Below, piece after piece: positions 1 through 7,644 of a stretch of DNA of 64,000 nt; positions within the stretch are counted from its first letter, which is position 1; the number at the start of each line of letters is the position of its first letter. Location of the stretch: the NCBI GenBank assembly GCA_963663735.2, contig CAXXHN010000002.1:930001-994000 (forward strand). Reading direction: 5' to 3'. The notes under the pieces are model-generated. The model worked only from the letters and a program-made list of their open reading frames with translations. It searched no databases and was not told the origin of the DNA. The DNA comes from G963663735 sp963663735 (GTDB taxonomy: Bacteria; Acidobacteriota; UBA6911; RPQK01; JAPXNP01). Position numbers and translations under genes: made by a program.

Positions 1-2
1 CC

Positions 3-548
3 GCGGAGAAGAACAATCCGTTTTTACTGGATATGGCCACTACTATTGTCCCAGTAGGAAAACTTTCAATGGCCTGGAGAAAAGGACGTTTAATCCCGAA
101 GAGCTGGGCTCTCGATGATCGAGGCAAGTCCATTAGAAATCCACGCAAAGCCATTGCCCAACGGCGGCTCAACCCGTTGGAAAACACTTCAGTAATGGGC
201 GGCCACAAGGGATACGGATTGGCCGCCATGGTCGAAATTCTTTCTTCCCGGTTGTCGGGTGACAGCCGGGAAAATACTGGTGTGGGGCATTTTTTCCTCG
301 CCCTGGATCCCGGGCAGTTCTGCGAAACTGCCGCTTTTAAACATAATGTGGATGTAATGATGGACAACCTGCGATCATCTAAATCGGATTCATCCGGCAA
401 CCCGGTGCAGGTCGCTGGAGATCCTGAATATGAGGCAGCCGATGAACGGCAAAGGGATGGTATCCCCCTGACCAGGTGCGTGATAGAAGATATTCGCGCG
501 GTATGCAATGCCTCCGAAATCCCATTTTTATTAGACAATAGAAAATGA
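3..548 (+). CDS. Ldh_2 family malate/L-lactate/ureidoglycolate-type dehydrogenase, 5' truncated
   Basis: C-terminal half of a type-2 malate/L-lactate dehydrogenase (Ldh_2 fold), a cytosolic NAD(P)-dependent 2-hydroxyacid oxidoreductase. The frame is open to the left window edge and, before the first ATG at 33, already encodes the family block PFLLDMATT, so that ATG is internal and the true start lies outside the window. The conserved Gly/Lys block GGHKGYGLAAMVEIL sits about 60 residues further on, followed by the usual HFFLALDPGQF strand. The C-terminus (CVIEDIRAVCNASEIPF) has the expected length. Substrate cannot be deduced: members reduce oxaloacetate, pyruvate, 2,3-diketogulonate or ureidoglycolate. 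It ends 16 nt before a CapK/PaaK-like gene on the same strand, so the two may be co-transcribed. Family assignment is secure; function within the family is open. Confidence 0.85.
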   Translation, partial: AEKNNPFLLDMATTIVPVGKLSMAWRKGRLIPKSWALDDRGKSIRNPRKAIAQRRLNPLENTSVMGGHKGYGLAAMVEILSSRLSGDSRENTGVGHFFLALDPGQFCETAAFKHNVDVMMDNLRSSKSDSSGNPVQVAGDPEYEAADERQRDGIPLTRCVIEDIRAVCNASEIPFLLDNRK

Positions 549-564
549 AGGCTCAATTTCATAA

Positions 565-1962
565 ATGATATTTCCCTATTTAAAAAAAATCTACGGCAGC
601 ACTATTATCGCCGCTAACCTGGTGGGCCAGCAGAAAGGTCCCTTTCTGCCGCGGGAGAAGCTTGAAGTTATCCGGGACCGCCGCATCAGGAAAATCGTTT
701 CCTATGCTGCCGATAAAGTTCCCTATTACCGGGAGTGGTTTAAGGGGCAAGGTTTGAATCCCCGGGATATCAGGGGCGCGGCTGAGCTGGATCTGCTGCC
801 TGTCCTTGACAAGGAGCTGGTCCGGGAGAAGCCTAAACTGTTCGTGGCTGAAGGCCTGGCCTCCAGGAATGCTTTATCTTTCAGAACCAGTGGTACTACC
901 GGGGTCCCGATAGAAATTTACCATGATCAACGGTCACTGCTGGCAAACATCGCTTTTGGCGAACGGGAGAGAGATCCTTTTATCCGGGTCTGCGGCGGTT
1001 CGTTCCGCCCCAAGGAACTTTATGTCGGATATCAGACATCTACGTTTAAAACCGTGACAGCATACTATAAAGACAGCGTTTTATTTCCGGTGAAACCGCG
1101 CCGTAGATTTGTTTCTTTACTGGACCCGATTGAAAAGGTAGCTGAGATTCTCAACTCCGAACAGCCCGATATCCTGGTGGGTTACGGGGGATGGATCAAC
1201 CTCTTTTTCCGCACTGCCGCAGCCCGCAAAATTGATCTTCATTCGCCCAGGATGGTGATGTACATTGGTGAAGCACTGCCCCATGGTGCCCGGGAGTATA
1301 TAGAAGGAAACTTGGGAATCCCGGTGTTGACACGATATAACGCGGTGGAATCCTTTAAGATCGGTTTTTACTGCCAGCTGCGGCGTGGGTTTCATATCCA
1401 TGAAGACCTCTGTCATCTGCGGGTTATCGATGCGCGTGGACGGAACCTGCCCGCCGGGGAAACCGGCGAAGTTGTAATCAGCAACCTGGTTAACCGGGCC
1501 ACGGTGCTCCTTAATTATCCGATGGGTGATATGGCGGAAATATCCCAGGAAAGTTGTCCCTGCGGACGCACGTTTAAACTCATTTCGGAGCTGGACGGCC
1601 GTACCGAGGATATCCTGGCACTCCCGGACGGTCGATTTATCCATCCCCGGGCGATATGGCAGGTATTCAAGGATGAACCCGAAGTGCTGCAATACCAATT
1701 GATCCAGCGGAAACCGGAGTTGTTTGAACTGCAAATCGTCACCCTTGATGAATCCTCTTTTTCCCTCCTCCAGCAGCGGATTTTCATAAAACTACAGGAT
1801 TTGCTGGGTGAGAAAGCTCAGATACTGTTGAGATGGAGGCAGGACATAATCCAGCAGCCAGGGCAGAAATTTCGGGTAGTGGTATCCTGTAAACGGGAGT
1901 CTTTCCAGGCTGGAAGAAGCTCTGAAATCTCTCCAGGAATGTCCATCAAAACAACACCATAG
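565..1962 (+). CDS. CapK/PaaK-like adenylate-forming enzyme
   Basis: A 465-aa member of the phenylacetate-CoA ligase/CapK branch of the ANL adenylating superfamily, predicted to activate a carboxylic acid with ATP in the cytosol. Seen: the AMP-binding P-loop SFRTSGTTGVP (around residue 110), a RYNAVES motif near residue 257 where PaaK enzymes bind adenylate, GETGEVVISNL, and the YPMGDMAEI...CPCGR block whose Cys pair is typical of CapK/PaaK proteins. The C-terminal lid begins after SELDGRTEDIL. Length matches the family (about 430-470 aa). Many homologues lie in polysaccharide or exopolymer clusters and have unknown acids as substrate, so phenylacetate should not be assumed. The start has only a weak AAGG-like site but directly follows the upstream dehydrogenase. 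Confidence 0.8.
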   Translation: MIFPYLKKIYGSTIIAANLVGQQKGPFLPREKLEVIRDRRIRKIVSYAADKVPYYREWFKGQGLNPRDIRGAAELDLLPVLDKELVREKPKLFVAEGLASRNALSFRTSGTTGVPIEIYHDQRSLLANIAFGERERDPFIRVCGGSFRPKELYVGYQTSTFKTVTAYYKDSVLFPVKPRRRFVSLLDPIEKVAEILNSEQPDILVGYGGWINLFFRTAAARKIDLHSPRMVMYIGEALPHGAREYIEGNLGIPVLTRYNAVESFKIGFYCQLRRGFHIHEDLCHLRVIDARGRNLPAGETGEVVISNLVNRATVLLNYPMGDMAEISQESCPCGRTFKLISELDGRTEDILALPDGRFIHPRAIWQVFKDEPEVLQYQLIQRKPELFELQIVTLDESSFSLLQQRIFIKLQDLLGEKAQILLRWRQDIIQQPGQKFRVVVSCKRESFQAGRSSEISPGMSIKTTP

Positions 1963-2210
1963 AGGGGAGCAGAAACGGATTCAGTCATCTAGCTCCTGCA
2001 TACTCCTGCGGCACATATCGAAGAGGATCAATCCCAACTGGTTAAGCCAGCTGATCCGGTCTCCGCAGAAGACTTTTACTGAAACTCAAATTTTCAAGTT
2101 CTCCCTGCCGCTTCGCTACCCCGAAGACTTTTTCCCGCTTTTTCAGTAAAATAGATAATTCCAGAAAATTCGATATCCATCAGACCATTTTCATAACAGG
2201 AGAGTCAGAG

Positions 2211-2822
2211 ATGCAATGGCTGAGCAGATTCAGGCTGGTTCCGGTTCTTTTGGTTTCCGCCCAGCTTTTGGCATGCGGTCCCGGCGAAAATAAGGAAAAT
2301 CCCTCAACTGAGCTGAAATCAGAAACTGAGGCTTCTGAAACCGTATCCGCGCCCAGGGTTTTTATTGAAGTGTTCCCGGTTTTCCTGTCCGGCGGAGAAC
2401 CTTTTGTCCTGGTTCCCGGCGGAAAGGAATCATGGCAGTTTCCCATGCTGGGTTCAGGTCCCGCGCATGACCTGGTGCGGAACAGGCTGATCTCAAATTC
2501 CGTGGAGCCGGAGATCATTCATTCCACGTCATGGAGGCAGGACGACCAAAAGCTGATAATTACTTATCTCGTCGTGATCCGCGACCCTGCGAAAACGCCA
2601 GAGGGATTCGAGACTTTTCCCGTTGTTCAATCAGGCATCGTTCGGGGCGGGGCCACTTCCCCGCCCCGAAACATTCCCACCCAGGCCGTTATTAACCATG
2701 CCTTTCAGCACCTGGCATGGCTTCTCCAGACAGACCCGGTTGTCCATGAAACCCTGGTGGAGAATTGGGAAGTGATTTTAAAACCGTTTCAGGCGCAGCC
2801 AGCCAGGGCATTCGAGAATTAA
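2211..2822 (+). CDS. Predicted lipoprotein of unknown function
   Basis: A 203-aa protein that I do not recognise. It has a short basic N-terminus, a hydrophobic stretch and the lipobox LLAC with Cys at residue 22, so it is probably lipid-anchored. After a Ser/Glu-rich linker (residues 24-48) comes a beta-rich region and a helical C-terminus with several Trp and His. The start is supported by AGGAGAG about 7 nt upstream of the ATG. Residues 144-153 are encoded by a perfect 12-bp inverted repeat (2641-2670), so a GC-rich hairpin lies within the reading frame. It ends convergently 17 nt from the D-aminoacylase gene. No functional call is justified. Confidence 0.6.
   Translation: MQWLSRFRLVPVLLVSAQLLACGPGENKENPSTELKSETEASETVSAPRVFIEVFPVFLSGGEPFVLVPGGKESWQFPMLGSGPAHDLVRNRLISNSVEPEIIHSTSWRQDDQKLIITYLVVIRDPAKTPEGFETFPVVQSGIVRGGATSPPRNIPTQAVINHAFQHLAWLLQTDPVVHETLVENWEVILKPFQAQPARAFEN
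2641..2670. repeat. Perfect 12-bp inverted repeat inside a CDS
   Basis: Left arm 2641-2652 (TTCGGGGCGGGG), 6-nt loop 2653-2658, right arm 2659-2670 exactly complementary. It lies in frame within the lipoprotein gene and is much more GC-rich than its surroundings. It could be a REP-like insertion tolerated in a linker, or a fortuitous hairpin. Confidence 0.75.
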
Positions 2823-2839
2823 TCCAGCACCCAATCCGG

Positions 2840-4531
2840 CTATTGGCCTTTCCTCAAAATCCGACCTGACCTGACGCCCGTATACTCCCCTTTTTCAAGG
2901 GTGACAACTCCATTAACAACAACGTAATCGATTCCCACGGGAAATTGATGGGGATTTTCAAAAGTGGCTTGATCCAAAACCAGGTCCGGATCGAAAACAG
3001 CCAGGTCGGCTTTCATGCCGGCGGCAATTGTTCCACGGTCTTCAATTCCAAGTTTTTCGGCATTAAACGAGGTCATTTTACGAACGGCGTCTTCCAGGGT
3101 CAAGACTTTATCCTCCCTGACATACTTCCCGAGAATCCTGGGAAACGTGCCATACCAGCGGGGGTGAGGTTTTCCTTCTCCCAGAGGACCGTCGGGTCGC
3201 ACCGCGGTACCGTCAGACCCAACTGAAACCCAGGGTTTGGCCATAAGATACTTAACGTCATCCTCGCTCATCAGAAAGTATACGGCAGGAACCGAACCAC
3301 CCTCTTCCAGCAAAAGATCCCAGACAGCATCGGCAGGACGTTTTCCGGTCATTTCAGCAATCTGCGCCACTGTTTTTCCTTCGAAACGTTTATTCTTTTC
3401 GTTCTCAACCGAGGCGACAAGGCAATTGTCCCATTCCCCCATGGCCAGGTAGTGGTTATACCAGCCGGGTATACCCTCATTTAAATCTTTTTCCATCCGT
3501 TTTCGGCTTGCAGGTTCGGCCAGGCGCTCCATCATCCTGCTGGTTCCACCTTCCATGGCCCAGGGTGGAACCAAAGCATCCAGGTTGTTCTGGCCGGCGA
3601 TATAAGGATACTGGTTGGCCGTTACTTCAAGCCCCCTGGCGCGGGCCTTCTCAATCAGGCCGCACACTTCTGCCATTCTTCCCCAAAGCCTTTTGTCAGC
3701 AATCTTCATGTGGAGGACATCGACCGGTACTTCGGCTCTTTCCCCGATTTCTATAGCCTCCAGTATCGAATCCTCAATCCCTATGCCTTCGGAACGGATA
3801 TGGATAGAGAAAAGTCCATCAAAGGGTTTTACTACCTGGCACAGTTTTACCAGCTGTTCAGTGGTTATGTAAGTATTGGGCGGAACCAGAAGGGCACAGG
3901 ATAACCCAAAAGCCCCTTCCTGCATGGCTTCTTCAACCAGTGCTTCCATTTCAGCCATCTCGGCGGGAGTAGGCTCCCGGCTCGCTTCTCCGAGAACACA
4001 GAGCCGGACCTGGGTAGCGCCGACAAAAGAACCTACATTGACGGCGACACCGCTCTTCTCAAGACGATCGAAGTAACCGCCAATGGTGGACCAGTCCACA
4101 TCAATCCCATAGGGAGCACTTAGATCAGCCAATCCTTTCATAGGTCCTACCGAAAGGGATTCGCCGAGGATCTCGGTTGTGACACCCTGGTGAATCTTGC
4201 TGAGAGCGCTGCCATCCGCAAGCAGAGACCAGTCGGAATGGGTATGAATATCAATGAATCCAGGGCTGACAACTAAATTGCCTGCATCCAGTAACTGCCG
4301 TGCGGCAGCCTTTTCCTCCTGGCTGATTTCCCCCACTTTCACGATTGTATCTCCGTCTATCGCAATATCCGCCCGGAACCCGGGAGATCCGGAACCGTCA
4401 ACGACGAGGCCCTGGGATATCACGAGGTCATAAGATGTGACCGGGGTACTTGAGCAGGCCAGTGAAAAAACAAGAAGAAATAAGGGAAGGACAATTTTGT
4501 AGCAACTCTTTTTTCGGAAAAATATTTTCAT
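2840..4531 (-). CDS. Exported D-aminoacylase-type amidohydrolase (N-acyl-D-amino-acid deacylase family)
   Basis: A 563-aa metal-dependent hydrolase of the amidohydrolase superfamily, D-aminoacylase/dihydroorotase-like branch, predicted to cleave N-acyl-D-amino acids or similar amides. The N-terminus is a lipoprotein signal (FSLACSS, Cys at about residue 26). Seen in order: beta-sandwich edge (DLVISQGLVVDGSG), metal ligands in DIHTHSDWS, a His in SIHIRSEG, HMKIADKRLWG, and the catalytic Asp in SVGSDGTA, then the C-terminal KADLAVFDPD and HPHQFPVGIDYV-like segment typical of the family. The zinc-ligand Cys of characterised D-aminoacylases (GNC context) is replaced here by GES, so metal content or substrate may differ. 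Convergent with the upstream lipoprotein gene. D-amino-acid amide or dipeptide substrates are inferred only. Confidence 0.85.
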   Translation of the reverse strand: MKIFFRKKSCYKIVLPLFLLVFSLACSSTPVTSYDLVISQGLVVDGSGSPGFRADIAIDGDTIVKVGEISQEEKAAARQLLDAGNLVVSPGFIDIHTHSDWSLLADGSALSKIHQGVTTEILGESLSVGPMKGLADLSAPYGIDVDWSTIGGYFDRLEKSGVAVNVGSFVGATQVRLCVLGEASREPTPAEMAEMEALVEEAMQEGAFGLSCALLVPPNTYITTEQLVKLCQVVKPFDGLFSIHIRSEGIGIEDSILEAIEIGERAEVPVDVLHMKIADKRLWGRMAEVCGLIEKARARGLEVTANQYPYIAGQNNLDALVPPWAMEGGTSRMMERLAEPASRKRMEKDLNEGIPGWYNHYLAMGEWDNCLVASVENEKNKRFEGKTVAQIAEMTGKRPADAVWDLLLEEGGSVPAVYFLMSEDDVKYLMAKPWVSVGSDGTAVRPDGPLGEGKPHPRWYGTFPRILGKYVREDKVLTLEDAVRKMTSFNAEKLGIEDRGTIAAGMKADLAVFDPDLVLDQATFENPHQFPVGIDYVVVNGVVTLEKGEYTGVRSGRILRKGQ

Positions 4532-4981
4532 ATCAAAAATCCTTTGTAGCAGGTGACAACTGAGACTATTCCATTCATTTTGAAAACATCGGTTTCCAGA
4601 CTAATTATGCATAAAGTATATTACCAGACCTTACAGATTCACAATACCTACTCTAAGTTATCACCAGGGCTCGCCAGCCAGCATCATCGAAGTCCTAGGC
4701 AGGATATTGGATACAAAAATAGCAGATGGATAATAAGTCGGCATGGAAGGTATTGGTAGCAGCGAAAAAGTGTTCGTCTTTCCAGCTGTTGCAGGCATGA
4801 TAGATGTGGCACTACCTGTTTCAATAAAAAGCAGGGTGATGCCTTTGACACCACCCTGCTGGTTTATGCAGGCTAGCTGATCCTGTTTATTTCAGGGATC
4901 AGACTCAGGATTTTCAAGAAACAAACAAAGTAATCCCTGATAAATCAAAGGTAAAAGAAACAATTCCTGTTCCTGGTAACC
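4532..4981. other. Intergenic region between two minus-strand genes
   Basis: About 450 bp without a convincing gene. It holds the terminator-like hairpin at 4826-4860 belonging to the DUF5666 gene, and presumably the promoter of the amidohydrolase near its left end. Short open frames here show no family motif. Confidence 0.5.
4826..4860 (-). terminator. Rho-independent terminator of the DUF5666 gene
   Basis: On the minus strand a 9-bp stem (AGCAGGGTG / CACCCTGCT, 4852-4860 with 4830-4838) with a 13-nt loop is followed by TTTTATTG. It lies about 120 nt downstream of the stop codon at 4982. Confidence 0.75.
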
Positions 4982-5941
4982 CTACTCACCAGCTTCGCCT
5001 GATTTGTCCTGACCCGGAGGGTTGCCTTTTTTACCAGGGTTGTCATCTTTTTTGCCATTGTTGCCATTATTAGCCTCGTCGTCGCCATCCAAGCTATCGT
5101 CATCCCCGATATCACCTGAGTCATCACCTTTTTTACCCGAGTAACCCTTGTCTTGCTTTTTCAGGCCTTCCACTTTGATCAACCTGGCCAGAACAGCCAG
5201 ATCAGGAGTCAGCACCCCGGTAATCTCAACTTCAGTGCCGACTTCAATGGTTCCAATAACCTCTGTGTTATCGTCCAGGACAACCAGGACTGGAACTGTT
5301 GCACCCGGATTCTGTCCCCCAATAGCTACCAGCCATTCGTTGTCCGCCATCTCTTCGACCACGGCGTCAAACTCTACAACAAGTTGCTCTTTTCCGGGAA
5401 TCCCTACTGTCACGCTGGTAGCGATGAGTGCTGAATCCTCAACCATTCCTTTTGCTTTAATGAATTGCCCGGGGATTATATCTTCGCAGGTAAGAGATTC
5501 ACCCTCAGCTCCTCTTATCTCAGCATCCGGGGAGATAACAATTTCAAAACCCAGGAGACCAATCAGGCCTGATCCACAATCAACACTGTCTACCTGTCCC
5601 TTGATTTCAAAGGCGTCGTCATGTTTTAGAATATTCACTGCCCGGGCATAGAGGCCTTCTTCCATAAACACGGCCGCGATTTTTACAATCGTTCCCTCAG
5701 GCAGGGCGGCAAGGCCATCCGGAGTCAAACTATTTCCCAGTCCGTCTTCAATCTCAGTAGAATCGTCAACAATAACGTCGATCGTTTGTGAACTGGTTGC
5801 CATTATAGTCAGGATCCAGGGGCCTTCAGCCGGGCCAGCCAAACCTTCCATAGCGGCTACAAACTTTACCCCGGGAAAATCGGCCAGCATCATCCCGCAG
5901 CTTAATAGAAATATTATCGATATAATTGCTGTTTTCCTCAT
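4982..5941 (-). CDS. Exported DUF5666-type beta-domain protein with charged low-complexity tail
   Basis: A 319-aa exported protein. The ATG at 5941 is chosen over a start 10 codons upstream because GGGAGAAG lies 5 nt before it and the peptide then begins with a clean signal (MRKTAIISIIFLLSCG). The body has three repeats of a small beta-barrel-like unit with patterns such as DVIVDDSTEIE, EIVISPDAEIRG and VLVVLDDNTEV, each followed by a G-T/Q-x-V/I-x-I/A-x-G strand; this is the pattern of DUF5666 (OB-like) domains. Residues from about 262 onward are Lys/Asp/Gly/Asn-rich (runs of KKGDD, GNNGKKDD), probably disordered and possibly cation-binding. Role unknown; it stands as its own transcription unit with a terminator downstream. 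Confidence 0.7.
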   Translation of the reverse strand: MRKTAIISIIFLLSCGMMLADFPGVKFVAAMEGLAGPAEGPWILTIMATSSQTIDVIVDDSTEIEDGLGNSLTPDGLAALPEGTIVKIAAVFMEEGLYARAVNILKHDDAFEIKGQVDSVDCGSGLIGLLGFEIVISPDAEIRGAEGESLTCEDIIPGQFIKAKGMVEDSALIATSVTVGIPGKEQLVVEFDAVVEEMADNEWLVAIGGQNPGATVPVLVVLDDNTEVIGTIEVGTEVEITGVLTPDLAVLARLIKVEGLKKQDKGYSGKKGDDSGDIGDDDSLDGDDEANNGNNGKKDDNPGKKGNPPGQDKSGEAGE

Positions 5942-5946
5942 TAGCT

Positions 5947-5954
5947 CTTCTCCC
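5947..5954 (-). promoter_or_regulatory. Ribosome binding site fixing the DUF5666 start
   Basis: GGGAGAAG on the minus strand, 5 nt before the ATG at 5941. It favours this ATG over the upstream in-frame ATG at 5971, which has no such site. Confidence 0.65.
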
Positions 5955-6534
5955 TGAATACAAATGAACATAAATAAATATTTTAAATTAACTGCGTAAT
6001 ATCACCTTATAAAAGCAAAAAATCAAACTAACTTACTGATAAATTGTTCAAATTTAGAGGATCGTCCTATTAGAAGCGTATGTCGCTATTTTTCAACTTG
6101 ATATACTGAAATCACTATATCCTGCAGATAGTGTCCATGTCTGTGATACCAGTCACCCGTTCCATCCCACATTAAACTCTCAGCGTGGTTTCAGCCGCTG
6201 CTGATTCTGTAATCGCATCCAGGTTGCAAAATGGACGCTGAACCTTAATTTCAAACAAAACCGTAATCGGACATCGGGAATAGAAATGTGCCGGCCCTCC
6301 AGTCCTGGAATTCTGTGGGTCCCATCCTTACCCTGGGTTCGCCGAGCTCCACCCGGTCAACTCCATGCCGTCATCCGGAACCGATACAGCCGGGGTTTAG
6401 GGAATTCATTCCTCCATCGTCAATTGGGTCGGGCTTCCGGCCCTAGATGGCCGCAGGAAGCAGGTTTCAGGTAGCGGAACCCACGTAACAGGTTCTATCG
6501 TCTGACCGATCCTCCTGGGTCCAAAATAGTTAGG

Positions 6535-6553
6535 GGTTCGCTGTTGGCGAACC
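6535..6553. other. Perfect 7-bp hairpin in intergenic region
   Basis: GGTTCGC (6535-6541), loop TGTTG, GCGAACC (6547-6553). There is no T-run, so it is not a standard terminator. Confidence 0.5.
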
Positions 6554-6762
6554 TTGCGATGTGCGAAAATCGACATTTGATCCCAGGCATTCCCGGCATT
6601 AGGCATTCCTGTGATGCCGCCTGACGTTGGTGTTAATTACATATGTCCTGACCCAGAAGTGTTCCCCGGAACATGATCGCTCCCGCGCTCCCCAAATCGT
6701 CGATCGTAAATTGTCAATTAATGGTTATTGTTCGAAGGATATTTGCATGTTATTATCCGCTG

Positions 6763-7644
6763 ATGCCCAGGCACAACATTATCGCCATTGGAGAAGCCTT
6801 CGAAGATCAGATTTTTATTGACCTTCCCTGCATACCCGGGCCGGGCAAGGAAATAAAAACCGACCGATTCGTCAAGACAATTGGAGGCGGGGTAGTAATC
6901 ACTGCGATTGCCGCGGCCAGGTTCCAGCTTAGCTGTCGGGTGGTCAGCGCTCTCAGTCCCCTTGCAGTTAAACGTTTAAAAAGCGAAGGTATCAACGTGA
7001 GGAATCTTCGCAAGCCGGATGAACCATACGCCATCAGTGTGGCCCTATCGACCAGGGAAGACCGGAGCTTTGTGACCTACAACGGCATTAACAGCCACCT
7101 TGAAGAAAGACTTGTCGGGCCAGCTCTCCGGGCTCAAGGATCTCATCTACACTTCGCCTTCTGCCCGGCAAACTGCGGCTTGTGGGTATCTGTGGTTAAG
7201 TCTCTGCATAACAGGGGCGTTACAACGTCCTGGGATTTCGGCTGGAATGAATCACTGATCAAGGATCCCCTTTTTCCAGAACTCCTTGGAACGGTGAAGT
7301 ACCTATTCATCAATGAACAGGAGGCGACTTTATATTCCGGACAGGAAACCCTGGCAAAAGCTGAGAAATACTGGCAAAAGCAAACCCAAAACACCATATT
7401 GAAGCAGGGATCAAAAGGCGCCTGCTGGCTTTCTCCGGAATTTCGAATCAGCGCTCCCCCAATCAAGGTGAAAACGCTTGACACTACCGGAGCGGGAGAT
7501 GCCTTTAATGGCGGATTCCTTGCGGGAATCGTCAGAAAAAAAACACCAAATCAATGCCTGGAACTTGGTAATCTTGTAGGAGGCCTTTCTACCCGGGCAG
7601 CTGGCGGGATAGAATCCCTGCCTAGTCAGGAAGAACTTATATGA
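6763..7644 (+). CDS. PfkB-family carbohydrate kinase
   Basis: A ribokinase/PfkB-fold sugar kinase of about 293 aa, transferring phosphate from ATP to a hydroxyl of a sugar or nucleoside. The ATG at 6763 is preferred because the domain starts right after it (HNIIAIGEAFEDQIFID); in-frame ATGs at 6673 and 6721 would add an odd Cys-rich extension and none has a good ribosome site. Seen: the GG pair of the substrate lid (TIGGGVVITA) and the C-terminal signature DTTGAGDAFNGGFLAG with its catalytic Asp. The stop overlaps the start of the GH4 gene by 4 nt, so translation is probably coupled. The kinase may phosphorylate a sugar released or used by the GH4 enzyme. Substrate unknown. Confidence 0.82.
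   Translation: MPRHNIIAIGEAFEDQIFIDLPCIPGPGKEIKTDRFVKTIGGGVVITAIAAARFQLSCRVVSALSPLAVKRLKSEGINVRNLRKPDEPYAISVALSTREDRSFVTYNGINSHLEERLVGPALRAQGSHLHFAFCPANCGLWVSVVKSLHNRGVTTSWDFGWNESLIKDPLFPELLGTVKYLFINEQEATLYSGQETLAKAEKYWQKQTQNTILKQGSKGACWLSPEFRISAPPIKVKTLDTTGAGDAFNGGFLAGIVRKKTPNQCLELGNLVGGLSTRAAGGIESLPSQEELI

Larger units (their letters stand above)
5942..6762. other. Long intergenic region with hairpins, no gene recognised
   Basis: About 820 bp between divergent transcription units. The first part (5960-6120) is AT-rich and probably carries promoters. From about 6280 to 6640 it becomes GC-richer, with the 7-bp hairpin at 6535-6553 and two copies of AGGCATTCC near 6587 and 6601. Short open frames on both strands lack protein-like patterns. 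It may hold a non-coding RNA or decayed sequence; nothing specific can be named. Confidence 0.4.

Noticed and set aside
1117..1734. 205-codon antisense frame within the CapK-like gene
   Set aside because: It is opposite a strongly conserved enzyme and shows no family motif; a shadow frame.
1963..2210. Possible small RNA or terminator after the CapK-like gene
   Set aside because: Repeated GAAGACTTTT words are present, but no stable stem with U-run could be found.
6286..6606. Short frames on both strands in the 5942-6762 gap
   Set aside because: Pro/Arg-rich translations without family motifs, overlapping each other; not credible genes.
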